This document shows positions 1 through 7,424 of a stretch of 40,732 nt of DNA, one piece after another. Positions within the stretch are counted from its first letter, which is position 1, and each line of letters begins with the position of its first letter. The notes under the pieces are model-generated. The model was not told the DNA's origin and ran no database searches. It was given only the letters and a program-made list of their open reading frames with translations. A program made the position numbers and the translations under genes. Source of the DNA: Bacteroidales bacterium (GTDB lineage: Bacteria; Bacteroidota; Bacteroidia; Bacteroidales; JAFGHD01); assembly GCA_016927695.1 (NCBI GenBank), contig JAFGME010000028.1, positions 1-40,732 on the forward strand, written 5' to 3'.

Positions 1-567
1 GGAATGTCGTACAGCCAGTCGCAGAGCGGAGCTTATGCCCTGATATTGGGCGAAAAGCTGGGAAAGCGCAGGCTCCCAATAATTATCGGTGGTTTTGAAG
101 CCCAGGCCATTGCCATTGAGATCGAAAAAATGAAACCCGCCCGCCCGCTTACCCATGATCTGTTCAAAAGTTTTGCCGACGCTTTTGGCGTCCTGGTAAG
201 AGAAATCATTATCAATAAATTTCTGGAAGGTGTTTTTCATGCACAATTAGTCTGCACTTTCGATGGCAGGGATTACTTTATCGATTCCAGGACTTCCGAT
301 GCTGTAGCCATCGCGCTCAGGTTCGCCTGCCCGATTTATACAGTGGAGAAGATACTGGAAGAAGCAGGGATAGTGGTGGAGGAAGGAGAGCCCGGGCCGG
401 GCAAGCCGACCTCCTCTAAAAAACAACAACCCAAAGAAAGCAAGTTTTCTTCATACTCCGTCGCAGAATTGGAAAGCCTTCTCACCAAAGCCATTGAAAA
501 GGAAGAATACGAAAAAGCCTCAAAGTTAAGGGATGAGATCAAAAAGAGAAAAGGAGAAGAGGGGTAG
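1..567 (+). CDS. Bifunctional nuclease family protein (DUF151) with C-terminal UvrB/UvrC motif, 5' partial
   Basis: The reading frame is open from the first base, so the true N-terminus lies before the window; the first visible ATG is at 4 but is probably internal. The visible residues GAYALILGEK, RRLPIIIGGFEAQAIAIEIEK and TSDAVAIALRFACPIY are typical of the bifunctional nuclease (BFN, DUF151) domain common in Bacteroidota. About residues 150-185 form a UvrB/UvrC-type helical motif (AELESLLTKAIEKEEYEKASKLRDEIKKRK). Family members have been linked to nuclease activity, but the cellular role in Bacteroidota is not established. It lies about 70 bases upstream of the nucleoside transporter on the same strand. 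Family assignment is confident; function is not. Confidence 0.85.
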   Translation, partial: GMSYSQSQSGAYALILGEKLGKRRLPIIIGGFEAQAIAIEIEKMKPARPLTHDLFKSFADAFGVLVREIIINKFLEGVFHAQLVCTFDGRDYFIDSRTSDAVAIALRFACPIYTVEKILEEAGIVVEEGEPGPGKPTSSKKQQPKESKFSSYSVAELESLLTKAIEKEEYEKASKLRDEIKKRKGEEG

Positions 568-635
568 GAGTGTAGCTCCCGGAAATAATGCTGAGGCAGG
601 GCAGATTTACCATTATTCATATAAATTGTCTTTTT

Positions 636-2153
636 ATGAGAATTGAGAAGATTGCCTTAGCGGTTGTTTTTATGCTTTTTTGCCTGACCGGATTAAAATC
701 ACAGGACAGTTCGGCCCCCATCCCCGGAATGGTTCATGTTGTTGCGGATTCAAACTTGCAGGACACGGTGAAAAGGGAAGCCGGGTTTGTTCCGGATGAT
801 GATAAAGAGAGTGCGGCATTAAAACAAAACCTGGCACAAATGGACAGGGTAAGCTCCTCTTTCAGGCCAATGGTTATTGGCCGGGGCATATTAGGGCTTA
901 TTGTACTGGTGCTGATCTGTTATCTTCTCAGTGAAAACAGGAGGGCCATCTCATGGCGCGTGGTGGGCACCGGCCTGGCCATCCAGATACTTCTGGCCAT
1001 TGGAGTGCTGTATGTCCCTTTTGTGAAAGCTTTTTTTGAATTTGTGGGTAAAATATTTGTGGTGATTCTTGACTTTACGAGAGCCGGAAGTGAATTTCTG
1101 CTGGGCAACCTGCTCAATGCCGAAACCTATGGGTTTATCTTTGCCTTTCAGGTACTTCCTACCATCATTTTCTTTTCGGCATTGATGAGCCTTTTGTTTT
1201 ACTGGGGCATTATCCAGAAAGTGGTCTGGGTGATGGCATGGCTGATGACCCGGCTGATGAAGCTTTCAGGCGCCGAAAGCCTTTCCGTTGCAGGCAACAT
1301 CTTTTTGGGGCAAACCGAATCACCCCTGATGATCAAAGCTTACCTGGCGAAAATGAACAGATCGGAAATGCTCCTGGTGATGACCGGAGGAATGGCCACC
1401 CTTGCAGGCGGCGTTCTGGCGGCATATATCAGTTTTTTAGGCGGAGATGATCCTGTGCAGCGGTTGATTTTTGCAAAACACCTCCTCACAGCCTCCGTTA
1501 TGGCGGCTCCCGGCGCAGTGGTTGCCTCCAAACTCATTGTTCCGCAAACCGAAGACATCGATAAGTCGGTGGACGTGCCTAAAGAAAAAATCGGAAGCAA
1601 TGTGCTGGATGCCATTTCAAACGGAACATCAGAGGGAATTAAGCTGGCCGTAAACGTAGCCGGCATGCTGCTGGCCTTTATCGCCTTTATCGCCATGTTC
1701 AACTTTATCACTATAAAGATTGGCGCCTGGACAGGCCTGAACACATGGGTAAATGATGTAACCGGAGGTCAATACGACAGGCTTTCCCTGCAATTTATCC
1801 TTGGCTATGCATTTTCGCCCATGATGTGGCTCATTGGGGTAGCCTCCGAAGATATAACGCTTGTCGGGAGGCTTTTGGGCGAGAAGATCATTATGACCGA
1901 ATTTATCGGTTATGTGAGTCTGGCTGAACTTAAGGAGGCCGGCGTGTTTGCCAGCCCCAAATCGATTATTATGGCCACCTATATGCTTTGCGGGTTTGCT
2001 AATTTTGCCTCCATAGGGATACAAATAGGAGGGATAGGATCACTGGCGCCTACACAGCGATTGCTTTTAAGCCGCTTTGGTATGAAAGCCCTGATTGCAG
2101 GATCCATTGCCTCTCTCTTTTCTGCTACCATTGTAGGGATGATTTTGGGATAA
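636..2153 (+). CDS. NupC-type nucleoside transporter (CNT family)
   Basis: A concentrative nucleoside transporter that imports nucleosides with a cation gradient across the inner membrane. I chose the ATG at 636 rather than the upstream one at 588, because MRIEKIALAVVFMLFCLTG then forms a normal signal-like first helix. After a polar segment of about 60 residues come many hydrophobic helices and the family signature GNIFLGQTESPLMIKAYL, followed by a Gly/Ala-rich helix and a conserved SPMMWLIG segment. The product is about 505 residues; the signal-like N-terminus is common in Bacteroidota homologues. It sits upstream of thyA, so nucleoside salvage and thymidylate synthesis are adjacent. Substrate preference cannot be read from the sequence. 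Confidence 0.9.
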   Translation: MRIEKIALAVVFMLFCLTGLKSQDSSAPIPGMVHVVADSNLQDTVKREAGFVPDDDKESAALKQNLAQMDRVSSSFRPMVIGRGILGLIVLVLICYLLSENRRAISWRVVGTGLAIQILLAIGVLYVPFVKAFFEFVGKIFVVILDFTRAGSEFLLGNLLNAETYGFIFAFQVLPTIIFFSALMSLLFYWGIIQKVVWVMAWLMTRLMKLSGAESLSVAGNIFLGQTESPLMIKAYLAKMNRSEMLLVMTGGMATLAGGVLAAYISFLGGDDPVQRLIFAKHLLTASVMAAPGAVVASKLIVPQTEDIDKSVDVPKEKIGSNVLDAISNGTSEGIKLAVNVAGMLLAFIAFIAMFNFITIKIGAWTGLNTWVNDVTGGQYDRLSLQFILGYAFSPMMWLIGVASEDITLVGRLLGEKIIMTEFIGYVSLAELKEAGVFASPKSIIMATYMLCGFANFASIGIQIGGIGSLAPTQRLLLSRFGMKALIAGSIASLFSATIVGMILG

Positions 2154-2194
2154 GCGTTTGTCTGTTAAATAATATTAATAGCTACCTTAAAATA

Positions 2195-2578
2195 ATGAAT
2201 ATGAATAAATTTGTTACTGCAGTGAATTGCATGGACGGCCGGGTACAGGAACCGGTTGTGGCCTTTATGAAAAAACAATTCGGCGCCACTTATGTGGACA
2301 TGATCACAGAACCAGGCCCCGACGGCATCCTTTCCGAAAAAAAGAATGAAAAACTGATTGAATCGGTCAGGGACAGAATTGCCATCTCCGTTGAAAAGCA
2401 CGGCTCCGGGATAATCGGGATGTTTGGCCATGGAGATTGCGCAGGCAACCCTGTGGATAAAAACAAGCATATCGTGCAGACCATGGATTCGGTGAACCTG
2501 ATCAGGTCATGGTTCCCCGATGTTAAAGTGTTTGGCTACTGGATTGATGAAGACTGGAAAGTGGTTGAGATAAAATAA
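2195..2578 (+). CDS. Small beta-carbonic-anhydrase-like protein (Pro_CA_2 type)
   Basis: A 127-residue protein carrying the zinc-site pattern of beta carbonic anhydrases: Cys12-x-Asp14-x-Arg16 (NCMDGRVQ) and His79-x-x-Cys82 (GHGDCAGNP). It is much shorter than classical beta enzymes (about 200 residues or more) and belongs to the short Pro_CA_2-like group. Zinc binding is likely; CO2 hydration activity is unproven for this group. The gene ends 11 bases before thyA, which suggests co-transcription. An alternative in-frame start lies two codons downstream. Confidence 0.75.
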   Translation: MNMNKFVTAVNCMDGRVQEPVVAFMKKQFGATYVDMITEPGPDGILSEKKNEKLIESVRDRIAISVEKHGSGIIGMFGHGDCAGNPVDKNKHIVQTMDSVNLIRSWFPDVKVFGYWIDEDWKVVEIK

Positions 2579-2589
2579 TTGGACCGGGC

Positions 2590-3414
2590 ATGCAGCAATA
2601 TCTTGATCTGCTGAAATACATACACGAAAACGGAACAGAGAAAAAAGACCGGACAGGTACGGGTACCCTCAGTGTGTTTGGTTACCAGATGCGGTTTGAC
2701 CTGCAGAAGGGGTTTCCTGCACTTACCACCAAGAAACTGCACCTGAGGTCAATCATACATGAACTGCTCTGGTTCCTGAAAGGAGATACCAACATCCGGT
2801 ATCTCAGGGAAAACAAAGTAACCATCTGGGATGAATGGGCGGATGAAAACGGGAACCTTGGGCCCGTTTACGGCGCTCAATGGCGCAACTGGAACAGCGA
2901 TGGCATCGACCAGATAAGTGAAGTGGTACAGCTCATCAAAACCAATCCCGACAGCCGGAGAATGATCGTGGCAGCCTGGAACCCCGGTGTATTGCCCCTT
3001 CCCGGTAATTCTTTTGCCGAAAATGTGGCCCTGGGCCGCGCAGCCCTGCCTCCATGTCATGCCTTTTTTCAGTTTTATGCTGCCAACGGGGAATTATCAT
3101 GCCAGATGTACCAGCGGAGCTGTGATGTTTTCCTCGGCGTGCCCTTTAATATTGCATCCTACGCACTGCTCACCATGATGATGGCGCAGGTCACAGGTCT
3201 GAAACCGGGAACATTTGTACACACCCTGGGCGATGCCCACATCTATTTAAACCATGTAGAGCAAACCCTGTTACAGATGGCAAGAAAACCTTTCCCTCTG
3301 CCACAAATGAAAATCAACCCGGGTGTGAAGAATATTTTTGACTTTGTTTTTGAGGATTTTGAACTGACAGATTACCAGGCCCACCCCCATATACGGGGGG
3401 AGATATCGGTGTGA
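2590..3414 (+). CDS. thyA: Thymidylate synthase
   Basis: Converts dUMP and 5,10-methylene-tetrahydrofolate to dTMP and dihydrofolate in the cytoplasm. The 274-residue protein shows the folate/dUMP-binding start ([19 protein letters not shown]), the conserved RR of the phosphate site ([13 protein letters not shown]), catalytic Cys156 in [11 protein letters not shown], and [20 protein letters not shown]. An extra loop before the catalytic Cys (about residues 132-150) makes it slightly longer than the 264-residue E. coli enzyme; this loop is usual in Bacteroidota. Dihydrofolate reductase, its metabolic partner, is about 7 kb downstream on the same strand, separated by the restriction-modification island. 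Confidence 0.97.
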   Translation: MQQYLDLLKYIHENGTEKKDRTGTGTLSVFGYQMRFDLQKGFPALTTKKLHLRSIIHELLWFLKGDTNIRYLRENKVTIWDEWADENGNLGPVYGAQWRNWNSDGIDQISEVVQLIKTNPDSRRMIVAAWNPGVLPLPGNSFAENVALGRAALPPCHAFFQFYAANGELSCQMYQRSCDVFLGVPFNIASYALLTMMMAQVTGLKPGTFVHTLGDAHIYLNHVEQTLLQMARKPFPLPQMKINPGVKNIFDFVFEDFELTDYQAHPHIRGEISV

Positions 3415-3441
3415 ATAACAGAAAAGCAACTTAAAATACCA

Positions 3442-3470
3442 GGTGCAGCACTTGAAGTGCATAAAGCACC
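3442..3470 (+). terminator. Nested hairpin after thyA, possible terminator
   Basis: An inner perfect hairpin (GCACTT, one base, AAGTGC) sits inside an outer GGTGC/GCACC pair about 28 bases after the thyA stop codon. There is no clear T tract, so the terminator reading is tentative. Confidence 0.35.
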
Positions 3471-3519
3471 CGGGTCAGGTTTGCTTGAAAATGCTTACTT
3501 ATTTATAACTTGGAAATTT

Positions 3520-3609
3520 TAAACCACAAAGCCCGCAAAGAGATTACACAAAGTACGCAGAGATTTTCTTTGCGACCTTTGCGCCTTCCTGGCGCTCTTT
3601 GCGGTTAAT
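3520..3609. repeat. Palindromic array of CRCAAAG / CTTTGYG units
   Basis: The left half has repeated CACAAAG/CGCAAAG/CGCAGAG units at about 9-base spacing; the right half has the complementary CTTTGCG/CTTTGCG/CTCTTTGCGG units. The whole can fold into one long imperfect hairpin bounded by AAACC and GGTTAAT. This is a type of dispersed non-coding repeat that is frequent in Bacteroidota intergenic DNA. It marks the thyA-side edge of the accessory island. Confidence 0.7.
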
Positions 3610-3743
3610 TATAAAAACTCATTATATGAGTCATTTAATAGTTACACAGCAAGCTGAAGAAAAAAGACAACGACAGATTGAAAATCGAATTATGCTGCAA
3701 TAGAAAGACAGAAAAAGGGAAATGCCACCGCACAAAAGCAAGA

Positions 3744-3785
3744 GTGTGGCTGCCCTTCCCTGCAACCGTCCCTTCGCAGCCACAC
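3744..3785. repeat. Perfect 10-base hairpin in the left flank of the island
   Basis: GTGTGGCTGC and GCAGCCACAC are exact reverse complements separated by 22 bases. The right arm overlaps the 19-base direct repeat (CAACC..TCCCTTCGC) that recurs at the other end of the island. A second small hairpin with a T7 run follows at about 3796-3818. No gene is seen between thyA and the XRE gene; these repeats and a promoter fill the roughly 500-base gap. Confidence 0.6.
3763..3781 (+). repeat. Left copy of imperfect direct repeat flanking the RM island
   Basis: This 19-base sequence (CAACCGTCCCTTCGCAGCC) matches the sequence at 9972-9990 (CAACCTTCCCTTCGCTGTC) at 16 positions. The pair brackets exactly the XRE-S23-mod-rhuM-res cluster. 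It could be an island boundary or two members of one dispersed repeat family. Confidence 0.4.
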
Positions 3786-3893
3786 AAGACTTGTTCCGAT
3801 TCTTCGGGATGCTTTTTTTGCCGACCCACCCGTTGATAATAAACTGTTGATAAATAATTGAAAACTTCAGAATCCAAAAGACAAAAATTGTAT

Positions 3894-3901
3894 TACCTTT
3901 G
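3894..3901 (+). promoter_or_regulatory. Bacteroidota -7 promoter box upstream of the XRE gene
   Basis: TACCTTTG matches the TAnnTTTG consensus exactly and lies 22 bases before the ATG. No convincing -33 TTTG was found at 17-23 bases upstream. Confidence 0.55.
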
Positions 3902-3910
3902 ACAAAATTA

Positions 3911-3933
3911 GTCAACACAGATAATGTCAACAC
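3911..3933 (+). promoter_or_regulatory. Direct repeat GTCAACAC x2 overlapping the XRE start codon, possible operator
   Basis: Two exact copies of GTCAACAC spaced 15 bases apart lie just after the -7 box; the second covers the start codon of the XRE gene. The position between predicted transcription start and coding region fits an autoregulatory site for the XRE protein. This is inferred from position only. Confidence 0.4.
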
Positions 3934-4223
3934 TAGGAATGAAATTAAGAGAATTGAGAGAGCAAGCAGGATTATCATTGAGAAAAGCTGCAATGCAAGT
4001 AGATATTGACGTGGCAATATTGAGCAAAATGGAACGTGGAGAAAGAAAATTCTCAAAAGAATTGGTTTTGAAATTGGCTGACCTCTATAAAGTAAACTCT
4101 GACAAACTGGTTATTGACTTTTTAAGTGAAAAAGTACTTTATGAATTGGAAGGCGAAGATTTTGGGCTTGAAGCTCTCAAGGTAGCTGAAAAAATGATTA
4201 AGTATAAAAGGCGTAAGGCATAA
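3924..4223 (+). CDS. XRE-family helix-turn-helix regulator of the RM island
   Basis: A 99-residue protein whose residues 5-60 form an XRE/Cro helix-turn-helix (KLRELREQAGLSLRKAAMQ, then AILSKMERGERKFSKELVLKLADLY). It has about 35 further residues without a recognised domain. It is the first gene of the restriction-modification cluster, which suggests a controller-type regulator. Its last codons and stop are made of the GGCGTAA GGCATAA heptamers that flank the next gene, so its C-terminus may have been rewritten by repeat insertion. Confidence 0.85.
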   Translation: MSTLGMKLRELREQAGLSLRKAAMQVDIDVAILSKMERGERKFSKELVLKLADLYKVNSDKLVIDFLSEKVLYELEGEDFGLEALKVAEKMIKYKRRKA

Positions 4224-4230
4224 TAATTAG
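4210..4230. repeat. Left heptamer array flanking the four-helix-bundle gene
   Basis: GGCGTAA, GGCATAA and TAATTAG in tandem (7-base period), overlapping the end of the XRE gene. The reverse complement of this block matches the right-hand array closely. Confidence 0.7.
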
Positions 4231-4255
4231 TAAAGAGAAAAACAAAATAAGTAAT

Positions 4256-4630
4256 ATGGCAATACAAAAGTTTGAAGATATTAAAGGATGGCAAAAAGCA
4301 CAGGATTTTGCTGTTCAAATTTATTCTGAGTTTAAAGATTTAAGAGATTTTGGTTTTCGTGACCAGATTAGCAGGGCTGTTGTTTCAATATCAAACAATA
4401 TAGCGGAAGGTTTCGACCGAAGGACTGATGCTGATTTTGCCCGGTTTGTTTACATTGCAATTGGGTCGTGCAGCGAAGTTAAATCAATGCTTTATCTTGC
4501 TTATCGCTTAAATTTTGTAGAAAGAGACAAAGCAACCTGTTTAATTGAACAAGCTAACGAAATATCCAAAATACTTCGAGGCTTAATTAAATCTTTACAT
4601 GTAAATTATTCCAAAAATACTAACAACTAA
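4256..4630 (+). CDS. Four-helix-bundle protein (S23 / 23S intervening-sequence protein family)
   Basis: The 124-residue sequence carries the family hallmarks: a DIKGWQKAQDFAVQIY first helix, FRDQISRAVVSISNNIAEGFDRR, FARFVYIAIGSCSEVKSML and a final ISKILRGLIKSL helix. The family (PF05635) occurs in intervening sequences of 23S rRNA genes and as scattered chromosomal genes; its role is unclear, and related bundles act as accessory proteins of diversity-generating retroelements. No reverse transcriptase is present here. It lies between the regulator and mod genes of an RM system, bracketed by inverted heptamer arrays, so it looks like a separate insert in the cluster rather than an RM component. 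Confidence 0.88.
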   Translation: MAIQKFEDIKGWQKAQDFAVQIYSEFKDLRDFGFRDQISRAVVSISNNIAEGFDRRTDADFARFVYIAIGSCSEVKSMLYLAYRLNFVERDKATCLIEQANEISKILRGLIKSLHVNYSKNTNN

Positions 4631-4648
4631 TTACTTACGCCTTATGCC
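4625..4648. repeat. Right heptamer array flanking the four-helix-bundle gene
   Basis: ACTAATTAC followed by TTACGCC and TTATGCC in tandem. It is the inverse of the left array, begins within the last codons of the four-helix-bundle gene, and includes the start codon of mod (ATG within TTATGCC). Confidence 0.7.
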
Positions 4649-6383
4649 AACACTCCAATTCAAAGGAAAAAACATCATTTGGAACCACCATTTGGCTGTT
4701 CCGTTTCATACATTGAACGAAGTACCCGAACTGCATTATTTTAGTCGAAAGTCGAAAGGCATAAGTGATAAGGAAAGTCCACTTACGCCTCCGGACTCAC
4801 GCCTTACGCCTGATAATATGATAATTGAGGGCGACAACCTCATTGCTTTAAAAGCACTTTTGCCACAATTTGCAGGACAAATCAAATGTATTTACATTGA
4901 CCCGCCTTATAATACAGGGAATGAAGGTTGGGTTTATAACGATAAAACCAATAGCCCTTTAATTAAAGAATGGATTGGAAAAACAGTTGGAAAAGATGAT
5001 TTGTCAAGACATGACAAATGGCTATGCATGATTACACCCAGACTAAAACTACTTAGGGAATTACTTTCAGATGATGGAGTAATTTTTATTAGCATTGATG
5101 ATAATGAGTATAATAACCTCAAATGTATCATGGATGATATGTTTGGGGAAGAATGTTTTTTGGGTTCTTTTGTTTGGAAAAGGCGTTCTGGTTCAAATGA
5201 TGCCAAAGATTTTATTTCAATAGACCATGAGTATGTTTTAACCTACAGAAAAACAGAGGTTTTCTCTTTTGAAGGTGTTGAGAAAGATTTCTCGAATTAT
5301 CAAAATCCAGACTATGATAACCGGGGAAAATGGACGACAAGTGATTTAACATGCAATAAAACCAGAGAAGAACGACCAAATCTTTATTATAGCATAAAAG
5401 ACCCAAAAACAGGAATTGTTTATCAATGTAATCCAAACAGGGTTTGGGTTTATGAAAAATCAAGAATGGAAAGATTAATAAAAGAAGACAAGGTAATTTT
5501 CCCTACTGATGGGAAGGGAACCCCTCAATATAAACGCCATTTGTCAGAAGTACGTTCAGATAAAAAACCAGTATCAACATGGATTGAACAAAATAAATAT
5601 AAGAATGGAGATAAAAACTTATTATTTGAACTTTCAGGTGAATACTCAAAGAAAATAATTGAATCAAAAGTTTTAACTTCTGATTTAAATATGAAGGCAA
5701 CAAAAGATTTACGGTCACTTTTTGATAACACTCAGGTTTTTGATTATCCCAAACCGATTAGTTTAGTTAAAACCTTGATTTCACAAGCCACAGAAAACAA
5801 TGATATCATCCTTGACTCGTTTGCCGGCTCAGGTACCACCATGCACGCAGTAATGGAATTAAATAAAGAAGATGGCGGAAACCGAAAATGCGTTATGGTG
5901 CAAATGCATGAAAATTCAGAAACAGAACCCGACAAAAACATCTGTAAAGTCATAACCCGTGAACGAGTAAAACGGGCAATTGACAAGTACGGTTACGACA
6001 GTGGCTTTAAATATTACCGCCTTGGAATTCCTCTCGATGCTGAAACCATGCTGGCAGGACAATTGCCAACCTACAATCAGTTTGCAAAATATGTTTATTA
6101 CCTGTGTACAGGTGAAAATCTGGAAGATGAGGATAAAATAAACGAAGCCGGTTATTTCGTTGGCGAGTTTGGGAAACAAGCCATTTATCTGGTTTACAAG
6201 CAGGATTACGAAACACTTACCCGACTTGCACTAAATTTAACACTTGCCGAAAAAATAAAGGAACAACAACCGGTTAAAAAACGGATTGTATATGCACCGT
6301 CATGCTTTTTGGATGAAGAATATTTAACCGATAATCAGATTGAATACGTGGGTATTCCTTATAATTTGTTTCAAAGGAAGTAA
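4644..6383 (+). CDS. mod: Type III restriction-modification methyltransferase (Mod)
   Basis: An adenine-N6 methyltransferase that, as a Mod subunit, also supplies target recognition to the type III complex. Motif IV DPPYNTG is at residues 86-92 and the AdoMet-binding motif FAGSG at 393-397; this order (catalytic motif first) is the beta class expected for type III Mod. The stretch between them (about 175-370) would hold the target-recognition domain. The C-terminal 150 residues show no further motif I recognise. Length 579 is normal. Residues 34-56 are encoded by a degenerate array of 7-base repeats, an odd in-frame insert near the N-terminus. Res follows after one intervening gene. Recognition sequence cannot be predicted. 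Confidence 0.93.
   Translation: MPTLQFKGKNIIWNHHLAVPFHTLNEVPELHYFSRKSKGISDKESPLTPPDSRLTPDNMIIEGDNLIALKALLPQFAGQIKCIYIDPPYNTGNEGWVYNDKTNSPLIKEWIGKTVGKDDLSRHDKWLCMITPRLKLLRELLSDDGVIFISIDDNEYNNLKCIMDDMFGEECFLGSFVWKRRSGSNDAKDFISIDHEYVLTYRKTEVFSFEGVEKDFSNYQNPDYDNRGKWTTSDLTCNKTREERPNLYYSIKDPKTGIVYQCNPNRVWVYEKSRMERLIKEDKVIFPTDGKGTPQYKRHLSEVRSDKKPVSTWIEQNKYKNGDKNLLFELSGEYSKKIIESKVLTSDLNMKATKDLRSLFDNTQVFDYPKPISLVKTLISQATENNDIILDSFAGSGTTMHAVMELNKEDGGNRKCVMVQMHENSETEPDKNICKVITRERVKRAIDKYGYDSGFKYYRLGIPLDAETMLAGQLPTYNQFAKYVYYLCTGENLEDEDKINEAGYFVGEFGKQAIYLVYKQDYETLTRLALNLTLAEKIKEQQPVKKRIVYAPSCFLDEEYLTDNQIEYVGIPYNLFQRK
4743..4810. repeat. Degenerate 7-base repeat array inside the mod coding sequence
   Basis: Units AGTCGAA, AGTCGAA, AGGCATA, AGTGATA, AGGAAAG run rightward. 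After a short spacer they are followed by inverse-type units TTACGCC, TCCGGAC, TCACGCC, TTACGCC. Units resemble those around the neighbouring four-helix-bundle gene. The array keeps the mod frame open. Confidence 0.65.
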
Positions 6384-6389
6384 AATCAC

Positions 6390-6413
6390 CATTTTGTTGA
6401 ACTCAACAAAATG
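6390..6413. promoter_or_regulatory. Perfect 11-base palindrome between mod and rhuM, possible operator
   Basis: CATTTTGTTGA and TCAACAAAATG are exact reverse complements separated by AC. The site ends 8 bases before the rhuM start codon. The stem is A/T-rich and lacks a following T tract, so a DNA-binding site is more likely than a terminator. The RhuM N-terminus has an HTH-like segment, which would allow autoregulation (inference). Confidence 0.5.
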
Positions 6414-6421
6414 CCGGGAAA

Positions 6422-7420
6422 ATGAAAGAAAACACAGAAATATTACTTTATCAAACCGGAGACGGGCAAACCAAAGTTGAAGTTCGGCTGGAAAATGAAA
6501 CTGTTTGGCTTACACAATCCCAATTGGTTGAATTGTTTCAAACAACAAAACAAAATATTAGTCTTCATATTCGGAATATATTTCGGGAAAGTGAATTACA
6601 GGAAGTTTCAGTTGTCAAGGAATACTTGACAACTGCTTTTGACGGTAAAAAATACAAAACAAAGTATTATAATCTTGATGTAATCATCTCTGTTGGTTAC
6701 CGTGTGAAATCGCATAGGGGAACACAATTCAGGATTTGGGCAACCCAACAACTTAAAGAGTTTTTAATTAAGGGTTTTGTTCTTGACGATATACGATTAA
6801 AAGAAGTTGGGCATACAAATCAGTATTTTGAAGAACTGTTTGAAAGAATAAGGGATATCCGAAGTTCGGAGAAAATTTTTTATGCAAAAATCAAAGATAT
6901 TTATGCCACAAGTATTGATTATTCGCCCAAAAGCGAACAGGCACAGCTATTTTTTGCCTCGGTGCAAAATAAAATGCACTGGGCAATTCACGGTCAAACG
7001 GCAGCAGAAATAATTTACAAAAGGGCAAATGCTGAAAATACCAACATGGGCCTGACCTCCTGGAAAAACAGCCCTAAGGGAAAAATCAGGAAATCGGACG
7101 TAACAGTTGCAAAGAACTATTTAACCAAAGACGAATTAACTGAATTAAACCTGATTGTTGACCAGTACCTTAGCTTTGCCGAATTACAGGCACGTAACCG
7201 GAAACCCATGTACATGGCTGATTGGGGAAAGAAACTACATGATTTTCTCACTCTAAATGAAAAACAGATATTGCTTGATGCAGGCAAAATTTCTCATCAA
7301 CTGGCAGTGGAACTTGCTGAAAAGGAATTTGAGAAATTCGAAAAAAAGCAAATAGCTTCAGCCGATATGGAAGCGATGAAAAGAATTGAGCAGGAATTGA
7401 AGAAAATCGGGAAAAAGTAA
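6422..7420 (+). CDS. Virulence RhuM family protein
   Basis: The 332-residue protein matches the RhuM family (PF13310). It shows the N-terminal VRLENETVWLTQSQLVELFQ and NISLHIRNIFRESEL segments, which resemble a winged or helix-turn-helix region, and the conserved YNLDVIISVGYRVKSHRGTQFRIWA, DIYATSIDYSP and MHWAIHGQTAAEIIYKRA blocks. The family name comes from a Salmonella pathogenicity-island gene; its biochemical role is not settled. It is embedded between mod and res, with only 4 bases between its stop and the res start, so it is almost certainly co-transcribed with res. A regulatory role, or an added defence role, in the RM system is possible but unproven. Confidence 0.88.
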   Translation: MKENTEILLYQTGDGQTKVEVRLENETVWLTQSQLVELFQTTKQNISLHIRNIFRESELQEVSVVKEYLTTAFDGKKYKTKYYNLDVIISVGYRVKSHRGTQFRIWATQQLKEFLIKGFVLDDIRLKEVGHTNQYFEELFERIRDIRSSEKIFYAKIKDIYATSIDYSPKSEQAQLFFASVQNKMHWAIHGQTAAEIIYKRANAENTNMGLTSWKNSPKGKIRKSDVTVAKNYLTKDELTELNLIVDQYLSFAELQARNRKPMYMADWGKKLHDFLTLNEKQILLDAGKISHQLAVELAEKEFEKFEKKQIASADMEAMKRIEQELKKIGKK

Positions 7421-7424
7421 TAAA

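Noticed and set aside
4256..4630. Four-helix-bundle protein as Avd of a diversity-generating retroelement
   Set aside because: No reverse transcriptase, template repeat or variable-repeat target gene is present nearby.
4256..4630. Four-helix-bundle gene as an intervening sequence in a 23S rRNA gene
   Set aside because: No rRNA sequence surrounds it; the neighbours are RM genes.
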